Positions 7,798 to 15,471 of a stretch of DNA of 31,737 nt are shown here, one piece after another. The stretch is from Candidatus Zambryskibacteria bacterium RIFCSPLOWO2_01_FULL_47_14 (GTDB lineage: Bacteria; Patescibacteria; Paceibacteria; UBA9973; Zambryskibacteraceae): positions 20,225 to 51,961 of the forward strand of contig MHWG01000004.1 of the NCBI GenBank assembly GCA_001824005.1, given 5' to 3'. The translations under genes were made by a program, and so were the position numbers. The notes under the pieces were generated by a model. That model did not search any database, had not been told where the DNA came from, and was given only the letters and a program-made list of their open reading frames with translations. Each line of letters starts with the position of its first letter. Position 1 is the first letter of the stretch.

Positions 7798-9141
7798 ATG
7801 ACCCGTCGTTTCGTTCCATTCGTTCTCGTGGTCCTTGTTTCCGTGTTCGTAGCTGGTTGCGAGCGGAAGACTCGCGTTGATCAGTCGGTGACGATCTTGT
7901 CGCCGACAGCGCCAACGGCAAGTCCGCCGAATGTGACGGGAGTCTCGGTTTCAACACCGGCTTTGACTGTCACTCTCAACAACTGTCCTACCACAATCGT
8001 CTTCACGGCGACTGTGTACGGCACCGACGTTACCCAGACGGTGACGTGGGAGAAGGTCGGAGGAGGCGAATTCCAATCCTCCGGCACGTCAGCGGTGCTC
8101 GAAATCAATACCGCCGGCAGCTACATTGTGACCGCTCGCTCCACACAGAACGCTGATGTGAGCGGGTCGGTGACAGTCACAGCACTTGGGAACTGCGGCG
8201 TGAGCCCGTCCCCACCCTCTCCGATTCCTCCGGTACCCGTGGTTTCGCTCACAGCGGATCCGACGAGTATCCAGGTGGGGCAGTCCAGCGTTCTCAACTG
8301 GACAAGCCAAAATGCCAACTCGTGTACGCGCTCGGGAGGTTGGAGTGGCGCGAGCTCGCTGTCAGGGAATCTTACGGTGTCGCCGAGCCAGACTACCAGC
8401 TACACCGTCAGCTGCACGGGCCCCGGGGGACAAGCGACAGCGGCAACGACCATCACAGTCTTTGCCGCTCCACCACCTCCACCTTCACCGCCACCGCCTC
8501 CGGCGGCAACTTGTCCAGTTACGGCGAATCCGATGAGTATCCCGCAAGGGGGTACCACGACCTTGTCGTGGTCATCGGCAAACGCCACGTCGATTACGGC
8601 GTCCGGTGGCTGGTCGGGAAGTCTGGCGCTTTCGGGAAGCCGAAGCGTCGTCCTCTCGGGGACCACCACCTTCACAATCAACTGCAACGGGCCGGGAGGT
8701 CCAGGGCAGTCGAGCGTGACGGTGACAGTCACGGCGCCGGCGTGTCCGACGTCGATCGATTACTCGCCGAAGGGCGGGACGATCGCAGCCAATCAGAATC
8801 GGGCTCTCAAAGTTGACAACTGGCCCTCAAGCCAGTGCATGCCGTTCTGGTATCTCGATCGACCGTCCCTTGCCCAAATCACGGGGGCCGACACAGTAAT
8901 CGTGATTGACGGCAGGACGTACTACGCCGGGGTCAATGCAGTACTCCGCGGAGTCTATCCCGGAGGTCCGGTCAGCGTCTGTGTACAGACATCCATTGTT
9001 ACGCCGGAAGTCAAACGGTGTTACAACTGGACAGTCACAGCTGCATCTGCTGACTTCGTTGAAACAGGCGATTCGTTGCTACCCGGACTTCGGCTGAACA
9101 TTCCGGGCGTGAGTCAGACGTATACGCCTAAGAAGAAGTAA
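7798..9141 (+). CDS. Surface lipoprotein with Ig-like domains
   Basis: 447 aa. ATG 7798 follows GAGGTGA closely. The signal peptide ends in a lipobox (FVAGC, Cys20), so the mature protein should be lipid-anchored outside the cell. An N-terminal beta domain (about 45-130) is followed by a Pro-rich linker. Two similar Ig-like domains then contain SIQVGQSSVLNWTSQNANSC and SIPQGGTTTLSWSSANATSI, separated by a run of prolines; this domain type is common on Patescibacteria surface proteins. The last 140 residues are unassigned and end in basic residues. Adhesion or scaffolding is inference. The gene is monocistronic and appears GC-rich; a TTGACA at 7712-7717 may belong to its promoter. Confidence 0.8.
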   Translation: MTRRFVPFVLVVLVSVFVAGCERKTRVDQSVTILSPTAPTASPPNVTGVSVSTPALTVTLNNCPTTIVFTATVYGTDVTQTVTWEKVGGGEFQSSGTSAVLEINTAGSYIVTARSTQNADVSGSVTVTALGNCGVSPSPPSPIPPVPVVSLTADPTSIQVGQSSVLNWTSQNANSCTRSGGWSGASSLSGNLTVSPSQTTSYTVSCTGPGGQATAATTITVFAAPPPPPSPPPPPAATCPVTANPMSIPQGGTTTLSWSSANATSITASGGWSGSLALSGSRSVVLSGTTTFTINCNGPGGPGQSSVTVTVTAPACPTSIDYSPKGGTIAANQNRALKVDNWPSSQCMPFWYLDRPSLAQITGADTVIVIDGRTYYAGVNAVLRGVYPGGPVSVCVQTSIVTPEVKRCYNWTVTAASADFVETGDSLLPGLRLNIPGVSQTYTPKKK

Positions 9142-9164
9142 CCCGGCTTCGGCCGGAGTTCGAG

Positions 9165-9199
9165 CTCCTCACTCGCATCGCGCGGGTGAGGGGCTTTTT
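9165..9199 (+). terminator. Rho-independent terminator of the lipoprotein gene
   Basis: A 12-bp stem (9165-9176 with 9182-9193, two G-U pairs) has loop ATCGC and is followed by CTTTTTC. Confidence 0.8.
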
Positions 9200-9208
9200 C
9201 AATAATGC

Positions 9209-9214
9209 TATAAT
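9209..9214 (+). promoter_or_regulatory. -10 box of dnaX
   Basis: TATAAT ends 6 nt before the dnaX ATG, so transcription should begin at or next to the start codon. No clear -35 box; the upstream terminator occupies that place. Confidence 0.55.
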
Positions 9215-9220
9215 CGGCTC

Positions 9221-10294
9221 ATGAAAAAAGGGGAGAAATCTAGAGGCGTGCTTTATCGCAAATACCGCCCGCAGGAGTTTAAGGATGTCATCGGCCAGGA
9301 GCATGTGGTCAAGGTCTTGGAGGGCGCGATACGGCTCGGTAATATTTCGCATGCCTACATCTTCTCGGGCTCTCGCGGCACCGGCAAAACTTCCATGGCA
9401 AGAATTCTCGCTCGAGAAATTGGCACATCGGCTAATGATCTGGTCGAGATGGACGCGGCAAGTAACCGCGGCATCGACGATGTGCGCGAGATCAGAGAGT
9501 CTGTCAATTCTCTGCCGTTCGAGAGCAAGTATAAAGTCTATATTATCGACGAGGTGCACATGCTTACGCGCGACGCCTGGAACGCATTTCTAAAAACTCT
9601 TGAAGAACCGCCGAGCCACGTCATCTTCATCATGGCGACAACCGAGCTCGAGAAGGTGCCGGAGACTGTCGTTTCGCGTTGCCAGACATTTACTTTCAAG
9701 CGGCCGAATCAAAGTATACTCAAAGATTTTGCGCTCTCCATAGCCAAGCGTGAGGGAGCAACACTCGAGCCGGCAGCCGCGGAGCTTGTGGCGCTCTTAG
9801 GCGACGGCTCATTCCGCGATGCGCACGGCATACTTGAGAAAGTTCTTTCTTCAACCAAAGATAAAAAGATAACAAGGGTGGAAGTGGAAGCTGTGACGGG
9901 GGCGCCAAAGGCCGAGCTCGTAAGAAACATTTTAGAAGCGGTGGTGGAGAAAGATTTAGAAAAAGGTTTGAAGGCGGTGGGGCAGGCAAGCGAGGCGAAC
10001 AACGATATGAAATTGTTCGCGAAACTTATTCTCGAGCGCTTGCGATTCCTCTTCCTCATCCGGCTCAAAGCGGGGATGGACGAATATATAGAAAGCCAGA
10101 TTGCCGAAGACGATTTTAAATTCCTGAAAGAGTTGGCGGGGAAAGCCGGGCAAGACCTCACAGCCGAAACTCTTTTGAAATTCATCGAGGCCTACGAATC
10201 TTCCGGCCGCACCTCGATCCCGGAACTCGCGCTCGAACTCGCTCTCACCGACACCATCAAACCAGTACCCCCGTCTTTATTCTCAAGTTCTTAA
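9221..10294 (+). CDS. dnaX: DNA polymerase III clamp-loader subunit (gamma/tau)
   Basis: 357 aa. An AAA+ ATPase that opens and loads the sliding clamp. It begins YRKYRPQEFKDVIGQEHVV and has Walker A GSRGTGKTS (50-58), Walker B IIDEVH (108-113), the sensor-1 region (ATTE) and arginine finger SRC (R153). The four-Cys zinc module normally between Walker A and the DLVEMDAAS region is absent: ILAREIGTSANDLVE runs straight through. No long tau tail is present either, so it resembles a gamma form. Its last five residues and stop codon (LFSSS, 10280-10294) lie within repeat copy A1, which suggests the repeat arrived in or replaced the original 3' end. Probably leaderless. Confidence 0.93.
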   Translation: MKKGEKSRGVLYRKYRPQEFKDVIGQEHVVKVLEGAIRLGNISHAYIFSGSRGTGKTSMARILAREIGTSANDLVEMDAASNRGIDDVREIRESVNSLPFESKYKVYIIDEVHMLTRDAWNAFLKTLEEPPSHVIFIMATTELEKVPETVVSRCQTFTFKRPNQSILKDFALSIAKREGATLEPAAAELVALLGDGSFRDAHGILEKVLSSTKDKKITRVEVEAVTGAPKAELVRNILEAVVEKDLEKGLKAVGQASEANNDMKLFAKLILERLRFLFLIRLKAGMDEYIESQIAEDDFKFLKELAGKAGQDLTAETLLKFIEAYESSGRTSIPELALELALTDTIKPVPPSLFSSS

Positions 10295-10310
10295 GAACAC
10301 CAGCATAGAT
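10278..10310. repeat. Repeat A, copy 1
   Basis: 33 nt containing TATTCTCAAG and the perfect 12-bp palindrome GTTCTTAAGAAC, then ACCAGCATAGAT. It differs from copy A2 at one position. It overlaps the dnaX stop and lies just upstream of the next gene's -10 box. Confidence 0.9.
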
Positions 10311-10330
10311 AGAGTCAGAAATTGCCATGA

Positions 10331-10336
10331 TACAAT
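10331..10336 (+). promoter_or_regulatory. -10 box of the lysozyme-like gene
   Basis: TACAAT ends 6 nt before ATG 10343. Repeat A1 sits directly upstream, where a -35 box or operator would lie. Confidence 0.45.
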
Positions 10337-10342
10337 ATTCGT

Positions 10343-11191
10343 ATGAAAATCATTTTGATTGTAACTGATTCAAAAGGGAAAAATCTGGTTTTCGTATCCG
10401 ACAAGCTCGAAGTTTTTTCTCTAGATGAGGCAGTTCGATTGACAAAAGAGGGAAAGATAGATGGCGTACATGTAGTTAAAAGATCTTCTAGTGCGTATCT
10501 CCGTACGAATCGTAAAGTCTCTAAGCAACAGGAGTTAGAAAGTCTCTCCATATCATCCTCTCGACTATTTTCTTCAATAAATAATTTAAGTTCTAAATTA
10601 TTTGAACCACTCACTAATTACCTAGTTTATTATCAAGATAAAATTAGTAGTCTAGATAAGATCATCAGAATAGGCGGCTGGAGGATGGTAACTAAAAATA
10701 AAGCCAGAGAAAAGTTACAGTCGCACAAAGAATTAATATTTGAAGCCGCTAAACATTATAATATAGACCCATATCTTCTCGGAGCAATAATAATTGACGA
10801 AATTGCCAGACTAGCTCCCTTTGAGGATGCAATCGAACTACTGGTTGCTCAGCATGTAGGCAGGAACACTTCACTAGGCATTGCTCAAATCAAGATTAAT
10901 ACTGCAAGAGACCTGATAGAAACAAGGTACTATGATTTTAAGGAGGTTGATTCTTTAGCCAATCATATTGCTCAACCGAAACACAACGTCTTCCTCGCAG
11001 CTGCAAGGATTCGTTCTATTATAGATAGGTGGGGTAAGGTTATCGATATAAGTAATAGACCAGAAATAATAGCCACATTGTACTCACTTGAAGACAGTAA
11101 GAAGCCACCTCACTCTGATCCGCAACCAAATGAGCGAGGGAATCAAATAGTGGGTGAATTTTACCAGTTAAGCAAGTCATTTCTCAACTGA
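10343..11191 (+). CDS. DUF3892-like plus lysozyme-like (lytic transglycosylase) domain protein
   Basis: 282 aa. Residues 1-60 (VTDSKGKNLVFVSDKLEVFS, then VHVVKRSSSAYLRTN) resemble DUF3892. Residues about 125-200 read like a lysozyme-fold domain: HYNIDPYLLGAIIIDEIAR, with a Glu where transglycosylases keep their catalytic acid, then SLGIAQIKINTARDLI, matching the usual G-x-MQIxPxTA pattern. Peptidoglycan cleavage is therefore a reasonable guess, but no signal peptide or membrane segment is seen, which is odd. The gene appears AT-rich compared with dnaX and lies between repeats A1 and A2, which suggests transfer as a unit. Domain assignments are by eye. Confidence 0.6.
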   Translation: MKIILIVTDSKGKNLVFVSDKLEVFSLDEAVRLTKEGKIDGVHVVKRSSSAYLRTNRKVSKQQELESLSISSSRLFSSINNLSSKLFEPLTNYLVYYQDKISSLDKIIRIGGWRMVTKNKAREKLQSHKELIFEAAKHYNIDPYLLGAIIIDEIARLAPFEDAIELLVAQHVGRNTSLGIAQIKINTARDLIETRYYDFKEVDSLANHIAQPKHNVFLAAARIRSIIDRWGKVIDISNRPEIIATLYSLEDSKKPPHSDPQPNERGNQIVGEFYQLSKSFLN

Positions 11192-11307
11192 CATGAAGGA
11201 AATTAAAGGTATTGTACTTTGTTTTTACATATTGTTTGCCGTTGTTGTGCTTCTTAATATATTTGATTACTATTCAGAATTATAAAATTTATGAAAAACA
11301 AACAATC

Positions 11308-11340
11308 TATTCTCAAGTTCTTGAGAACACCAGCATAGAT
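11308..11340. repeat. Repeat A, copy 2
   Basis: 32/33 identical to copy 1 (GTTCTTGAGAAC in place of GTTCTTAAGAAC). TTCTCAA and TTGAGAA form a 7-bp inverted repeat around GTTC. It ends exactly at ATG 11341 of the regulator. Confidence 0.9.
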
Positions 11341-11604
11341 ATGAAAACAAGGCAGTTAGAAAGAATAGTAAGAGGATTCTCGAATCACAGGAGGATTGAA
11401 ATTATAGAACTACTGTCCAAACAGCCGGAGCTTTCTGTCGCAGAAATTTGCGATAAACTTAAAATTAATTACAAGACAGGGGCTGAACATGTGAGGAGGC
11501 TGGCTATCGCCGGAATGATAATGAAAAGGAACGACAACAACAGCGTCCGCCACGCCCTGACGAAAGAGGGGAGAGCCGCCCTAAATTTCCTAAAAACGCT
11601 TTAA
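11341..11604 (+). CDS. Winged helix-turn-helix (ArsR-like) regulator, cassette A
   Basis: 87 aa. After a short N-terminal helix comes FSNHRRIEIIELLSKQPELS, VAEICDKLKINYKTGAEHVR as the recognition region, then a wing and LTKEGRAALNFL. No metal-binding Cys/His motif is seen. A TTG at 11212 would add 43 hydrophobic residues, but ATG 11341 aligns best with the paralogue at 17227 and directly abuts repeat A2. The gene lies between A2 and A3. Repression of its own promoter and the adjacent genes through the repeats is the simplest role (inference). Confidence 0.75.
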   Translation: MKTRQLERIVRGFSNHRRIEIIELLSKQPELSVAEICDKLKINYKTGAEHVRRLAIAGMIMKRNDNNSVRHALTKEGRAALNFLKTL

Positions 11605-11620
11605 ATTTATCCTCAATCCT

Positions 11621-11653
11621 TGTGCTTAAGTTCTTAAGAACACCAGCATAGAC
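11621..11653. repeat. Repeat A, copy 3
   Basis: 29/33 identical to copy 1, with the GTTCTTAAGAAC palindrome and ACCAGCATAGA intact. It lies 16 nt after the regulator stop and 49 nt before tRNA-Gln. Confidence 0.85.
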
Positions 11654-11702
11654 CTTGTCTTTCTGGATAAATCTTGATTATTTTGGTAAATTTAGGCCGA
11701 AT

Positions 11703-11773
11703 TGCGGGATCGTCTAATGGTAGGACATCGCCCTTTGGAGGCGAGTATGAACGTTCGAATCGTTCTCCCGCAG
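11703..11773 (+). tRNA. tRNA-Gln (anticodon UUG)
   Basis: 71 nt. The acceptor TGCGGGA pairs with TCCCGCA (7 bp). The D arm is GTC/GAC, the anticodon stem TCGCC/GGCGA has loop CTTTGGA (anticodon TTG), and the T arm is GAACG-TTCGAAT-CGTTC. U1-A72 and discriminator G73 fit tRNA-Gln. CCA is not encoded. Confidence 0.93.
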
Positions 11774-11789
11774 CAAATCAAAATGGTGT

Positions 11790-11795
11790 TAGAAT
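11790..11795 (+). promoter_or_regulatory. -10 box of the 2-hydroxyacid dehydrogenase operon
   Basis: TAGAAT ends 6 nt before ATG 11802, predicting a leaderless transcript. It lies 16 nt downstream of tRNA-Gln, so read-through from the tRNA is also possible. Confidence 0.4.
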
Positions 11796-11801
11796 ATAGG
11801 C

Positions 11802-12776
11802 ATGGCCAAAGCGGTTTTTGTCACGCGGAAAATTCCTGAGAAGGGGCTCCAGATGCTCCGGGACAAAGGATATTTCATAGAAGTAAATCAGGCCGAATCC
11901 ATACCGACACAAGAAGAGCTCATCGCGGCTCTGAAGAAACAACCCTACGACGCGGTGCTCTCACTTCTTACCGATAAAATTGACGCAAAAGTATTTGATG
12001 CCGCTCCGAGCGTTTTGCTCTACGCCAACTACGCCACTGGCTACGACAATATCGATATTGCGGAAGCATCCAAGCGAGGCATCAAGGTTGCCAACGCTCC
12101 GGCTGATCTTACATCGGAAGCAGTGGCGGAACACACACTGGCTCTAATGCTTGCTCTCGCCGCCAGAGTGGTTGATGCGGACGAGTTTGTGAGGAAAGGG
12201 CTCTATCGCGGCTGGGAGCCGATGAACTTCATTGGCATGGATGTACTGGGCAAAACGCTCGGTATTGTGGGCGCGGGCAGGATCGGCGGCCAAGTGGGCA
12301 AATATGCTAAGGGTCTTGGTATGAAAATTATTTACACGGATGTCGCGAAGAATGAGAAGTTTGAAGCCGAATGCCAAGCCACATACATCGGCACCCTCGA
12401 AGAGCTTCTGGGTGAGTCGGATATCGTCACTCTCCACGTGCCGCTCCTAGAATCCACGATGCATCTTATAAACGAGGAGAAGCTTAAGCTCATGAAGCCG
12501 ACAAGCTTCCTCATCAACACCTCCCGCGGACCGGTGATCGAGGAAGCGGCGCTTGAAGCGGCGCTCACAGCGAAGACTATTGCGGGCGCGGCTCTCGACG
12601 TCTTCGAATTCGAACCTCATATTTCGCCGGAATTGGTCAAAATGGAGAACGTCATTTTGACTCCGCACATCGCCTCCGCCTCGATTGAAGCGAGAGAGCA
12701 GATGGCCGAGCTCGTGGCCGAGAACATTATCGATTTCCTCGAAGACCGTGAACCGAGAAATTTAATCAAACCGTAA
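11802..12776 (+). CDS. D-isomer-specific 2-hydroxyacid dehydrogenase
   Basis: 324 aa. NAD(P)-dependent reduction of a 2-keto acid. It shows a split catalytic domain around one Rossmann domain: LYANYATGYDNIDI, VAEHTLALMLALAARV, the nucleotide loop GIVGAGRIGG, the catalytic Arg in NTSRGPVIEE, the Glu in VFEFEP and the His in LTPHIASAS. Closest in style to glyoxylate/hydroxypyruvate reductases; 3-phosphoglycerate or lactate are also possible, and sequence alone does not settle the substrate. There is no C-terminal ACT domain. It heads a tight operon with three lower-glycolysis enzymes and overlaps the next gene by 1 nt (TAATG). The mRNA is probably leaderless. Confidence 0.9.
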   Translation: MAKAVFVTRKIPEKGLQMLRDKGYFIEVNQAESIPTQEELIAALKKQPYDAVLSLLTDKIDAKVFDAAPSVLLYANYATGYDNIDIAEASKRGIKVANAPADLTSEAVAEHTLALMLALAARVVDADEFVRKGLYRGWEPMNFIGMDVLGKTLGIVGAGRIGGQVGKYAKGLGMKIIYTDVAKNEKFEAECQATYIGTLEELLGESDIVTLHVPLLESTMHLINEEKLKLMKPTSFLINTSRGPVIEEAALEAALTAKTIAGAALDVFEFEPHISPELVKMENVILTPHIASASIEAREQMAELVAENIIDFLEDREPRNLIKP

Positions 12777-13408
12777 TGGTTGGCAAACTGATACTGGCAA
12801 GACACCACGAATCGGAGTGGAACAAGGAGGGTAAATGGACCGGCCTGCGGGACCGCCATCTCGACCAATACGGTTTCAAGAAATCCGAAGACATGGGCCT
12901 TCTCATCAATGACATTACCGTGGACCAGGCTTTCGCCTCGATGCTTGTGCGCTCCATCGAGACACTCTCGTGCATGCTAAATGTCTGTAACCGATTCGAA
13001 GTACCTACGGAGCATTCAGCGGCATTAAACGAGCGCGACTACGGCGATTATACTGGTAAGAACAAATGGGAGATGGAGAAATTGCTTGGAGAGAAAAGAT
13101 TCGAGGAGGTCCGCCGTGGCTGGGATGTGTCGGTGCCCGGAGGCGAGACATTAAAACAGGTTTATCAACGAGCCGTTCCGTATTTCCTCGAGCATATTCT
13201 GCCGGAAGTAAATGAGGGAAAAAATGTTTTAGTCGTCGCGCACGGCAATTCTCTGAGAGCGATTATCAAGTATATCGAAAATATTTCTGATAATGACATA
13301 GCGGGCGTGGAAATGCCTTTCGGTGCGGTTGTCATCTACGACCTCGACGGGGAAGGACGCATGATCAATAAAGAAGTGAGGCAGACGGAGTCTCAAGTGC
13401 CGGCATAA
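12776..13408 (+). CDS. gpmA: 2,3-bisphosphoglycerate-dependent phosphoglycerate mutase family protein
   Basis: 210 aa, shorter than the usual 230-250. It should interconvert 3- and 2-phosphoglycerate. The phosphohistidine motif reads LARHHESEWN, so the usual Gly of RHGE is His. The second Arg is kept in LVRSIETL, the catalytic Glu in LNERDYGDYTGKNK, and the second His in VVAHGNSLRAIIKYIE. The preserved NERxYG and HGNSLR blocks fit a true mutase rather than a generic phosphatase. It overlaps the preceding gene by 1 nt and is followed 3 nt later by pyruvate kinase; enolase comes next, so context supports glycolysis. Confidence 0.88.
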   Translation: MVGKLILARHHESEWNKEGKWTGLRDRHLDQYGFKKSEDMGLLINDITVDQAFASMLVRSIETLSCMLNVCNRFEVPTEHSAALNERDYGDYTGKNKWEMEKLLGEKRFEEVRRGWDVSVPGGETLKQVYQRAVPYFLEHILPEVNEGKNVLVVAHGNSLRAIIKYIENISDNDIAGVEMPFGAVVIYDLDGEGRMINKEVRQTESQVPA

Positions 13409-13411
13409 AAC

Positions 13412-14212
13412 ATGGCATCGAAAGCGCAAATTATCGTAACAATCGGTCCATCTTCCGAAGACCCATCGGTTCTCGCCGCCATGCTCTCGTGCCAGATGGA
13501 CGCAGTGAGATTCAACTTCGCTTGGTCTGATTTCGGCGAGCGCGAGCGCCAGCTCCTAATCATCCGGGAACTCGAAAAGCGTGTCGGCAAGAAGATTCCT
13601 GTCATTCAGGACTTGCCCGGACCGAGGAGAGAATCCGTGACAGGTCATAGTTATGATCCTGCCGAAGCGGACAGCTTGTCTCTCCAAGACAAAGAATCCA
13701 TTGCTTTCGGTGCCAAACACGCGATCGATTGGATCGCACTCTCATTCGTTGGTTCGGCCGAAGAGATAGAAGCAGCGAGAAGGGAAGTCAAGGAGCGCTC
13801 CGGCAGGCAGAAAATAATGGCCAAGATCGAGCGCCAAGCGGCACTAGGCAATCTCGATGCCATCATAGCTGCCGCGGATGGGATCATGGTGGCACGCGGC
13901 GACCTGGGCTCCGAGGTGCCGGCAGAAAAAATTCCTTTTATCCAGGCCGAGATTATCAAAAAGTCGAAGGCGGCGAGGAAGCCGGTTGTTGTAGCGACCG
14001 AAATGCTTCTCTCAATGACGAAGAGCGTCAGGCCGACGCGCGCCGAGGTTACCGATATCGCTAACGCCATACTTCAAGGCGCCGACGCACTCATGCTCTC
14101 GGAAGAGACTTCGATTGGGGAACATCCGGTTCAGGCGGTCTCGGCGATGGAGAAAATTGTGGCGGAGGCCGAACGCCACATGGCTGGGCAAAGCGTTTTT
14201 AATCCACTTTGA
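13412..14212 (+). CDS. pyk: Minimal pyruvate kinase (barrel domain only)
   Basis: 266 aa against about 470 for standard enzymes. It should convert phosphoenolpyruvate and ADP to pyruvate and ATP. Visible blocks are KAQIIVTIGPSSEDP, DAVRFNF (substrate Arg), IQDLPGPR, DWIALSFV, IMAKIERQAA (catalytic Lys), DGIMVARGDLGSEVP (metal Glu/Asp region), KPVVVATEMLLSM, PTRAEVTDIANAILQGADAL and MLSEETSIGEHP. The B domain expected after IQDLPGP is reduced to a short link, and the C-terminal allosteric domain is absent. All core catalytic motifs remain, so activity is plausible but regulation by fructose-1,6-bisphosphate is not. It sits 3 nt after the mutase and 1 nt before enolase. Confidence 0.9.
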   Translation: MASKAQIIVTIGPSSEDPSVLAAMLSCQMDAVRFNFAWSDFGERERQLLIIRELEKRVGKKIPVIQDLPGPRRESVTGHSYDPAEADSLSLQDKESIAFGAKHAIDWIALSFVGSAEEIEAARREVKERSGRQKIMAKIERQAALGNLDAIIAAADGIMVARGDLGSEVPAEKIPFIQAEIIKKSKAARKPVVVATEMLLSMTKSVRPTRAEVTDIANAILQGADALMLSEETSIGEHPVQAVSAMEKIVAEAERHMAGQSVFNPL

Positions 14213-14213
14213 T

Positions 14214-15455
14214 ATGGCGAGGATATTGAAGCTCTCGGCTAGAGAAATTATCGATTCGAGAAGTAACCCCACAATCGAAGCGGAATGCGTTTTAGAAAGT
14301 GGCATTCTCGGTATTGCCTCTGTGCCATCAGGTATCAGCACAGGCTCCCGGGAAGCCTTCGCGACCAAAGATATTTCTAGGGCTATCAGGAACGTAGAAA
14401 GTGAGATTCTTAAACGTTTGAGAGACAGGGAACTCGATCAAGAAGATTTGGATTTTATTCTCATAAAGCTTGATGGTACGAAGAATAAATCGCGGTTCGG
14501 AGCAAACACCATTCTTGCCGTCTCACTCGCTTTCGCCCGCGCTTCGGCCGCCGAGAAGAAGATTGAACTTTTTCAATATTTAGGGAAACTCTCGAATAAT
14601 AAGGAATTTAAATTGCCAGAACCATTCTTCAATATCATAGAAGGTGGCAAACATTCGGAGAGCGGACTTGAGATTCAGGAATTCATGATCAATCCGAGAG
14701 GAATCAAACTTTTCCGCGAGAAGGTCCGCGCCGCGCAAGAAGTGGTGAAGGCGCTCAAAGTTCTTCTTATTGGACGAGGCGAGAGCAAGGAGCAGGGTGA
14801 TGAAGGCGGTTTCGCGCCGAAACTCGGCAGTAATGAAGAAGCGATCAAGCTTGTCGACGAGGCTGTCAAAATGGCGCGATACACTTCAGGTGAAATAAAA
14901 ATCGGTCTCGATGCGGCGGCGACGACATTTTTCAAAAACGGTTTCTATGAACTCAATATAGACGGAGAGAGAAAAAAGCTTAACCGCGAGGGGCTCATAA
15001 TGTGGTACGAGAAATTGGTTAACGACCATGCCATCATCTCCATAGAAGACGGTTTCGCCGAAGAGGATTGGGGAGGGTTCTCACATATGTCGGCATCTCT
15101 GGGTGGAAAAATAATGGTTGTCGGTGACGACATTACTGTCACGAACAAACATCTTATCGAGGACGCAGCAAGAAGGCGGGCGATAAATGCGGTTATCATA
15201 AAGCCGAATCAAATCGGTACGCTTACGGAGACGCTTGAAGCCATAAAGACAGCGAAGAAGTACGACATTGTCCCGTTTGTTTCTCACCGTGCGGGAGAGA
15301 CAATGGATACATTCATCGCCGATCTCTCGGTGGGTTGCGGTTGTCCTTACATCAAATCCGGCGCGCCCACTATGCCGGAGAGAATGGCAAAATACAATCG
15401 CCTGATTGAAATAGAAGATTTACTCAACAAAAAGGGTGTCAACCTGCCAGGTTGA
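14214..15455 (+). CDS. eno: Enolase
   Basis: 413 aa. Dehydrates 2-phosphoglycerate to phosphoenolpyruvate. ATG 14214 (ARILKLSAREIIDSRSNPTI) follows the pyruvate kinase stop by 1 nt. Key residues are the loop SGISTGSREA, the acid EQGDEGGFAP (Glu), metal ligands in GLDAAAT, SIEDGFAEEDW and VVGDDI, the base Lys in VIIKPNQIGTL, and SHRAGETMDTFIADLSVG. The second Asn-Gly-Gly element is NIIEGGKHSESGLEIQEFM, a slightly altered form. The last residues (GVNLPG) and the stop codon are supplied by a 31-nt palindrome, so the native tail was replaced or extended by a repeat. Confidence 0.96.
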   Translation: MARILKLSAREIIDSRSNPTIEAECVLESGILGIASVPSGISTGSREAFATKDISRAIRNVESEILKRLRDRELDQEDLDFILIKLDGTKNKSRFGANTILAVSLAFARASAAEKKIELFQYLGKLSNNKEFKLPEPFFNIIEGGKHSESGLEIQEFMINPRGIKLFREKVRAAQEVVKALKVLLIGRGESKEQGDEGGFAPKLGSNEEAIKLVDEAVKMARYTSGEIKIGLDAAATTFFKNGFYELNIDGERKKLNREGLIMWYEKLVNDHAIISIEDGFAEEDWGGFSHMSASLGGKIMVVGDDITVTNKHLIEDAARRRAINAVIIKPNQIGTLTETLEAIKTAKKYDIVPFVSHRAGETMDTFIADLSVGCGCPYIKSGAPTMPERMAKYNRLIEIEDLLNKKGVNLPG

Positions 15456-15462
15456 CACCCTT
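15432..15462. repeat. 31-nt perfect palindrome at the enolase 3' end
   Basis: 15-bp arms AAGGGTGTCAACCTG and CAGGTTGACACCCTT around a central C. It shares the 19-nt core of the topA element at 3004-3028. It lies between convergent eno and the HD gene and could act as a terminator, though no T-run follows. Confidence 0.9.
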
Positions 15463-15471
15463 CATCGCGTT

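Noticed and set aside
8322..8816. 164-codon overlapping frame inside the lipoprotein gene
   Set aside because: Low-complexity frame within Ig-like repeats; the lipoprotein frame has signal peptide, lipobox and domains.
11212..11340. Longer wHTH protein from TTG 11212 with a hydrophobic N-terminus
   Set aside because: It would translate through repeat A2 and the extension is absent from the paralogue; kept only as an alternative.
10278..11653. CRISPR array made of the three repeat A copies
   Set aside because: The spacings are 1030 and 313 nt and contain genes, not short spacers; no cas1 is present.
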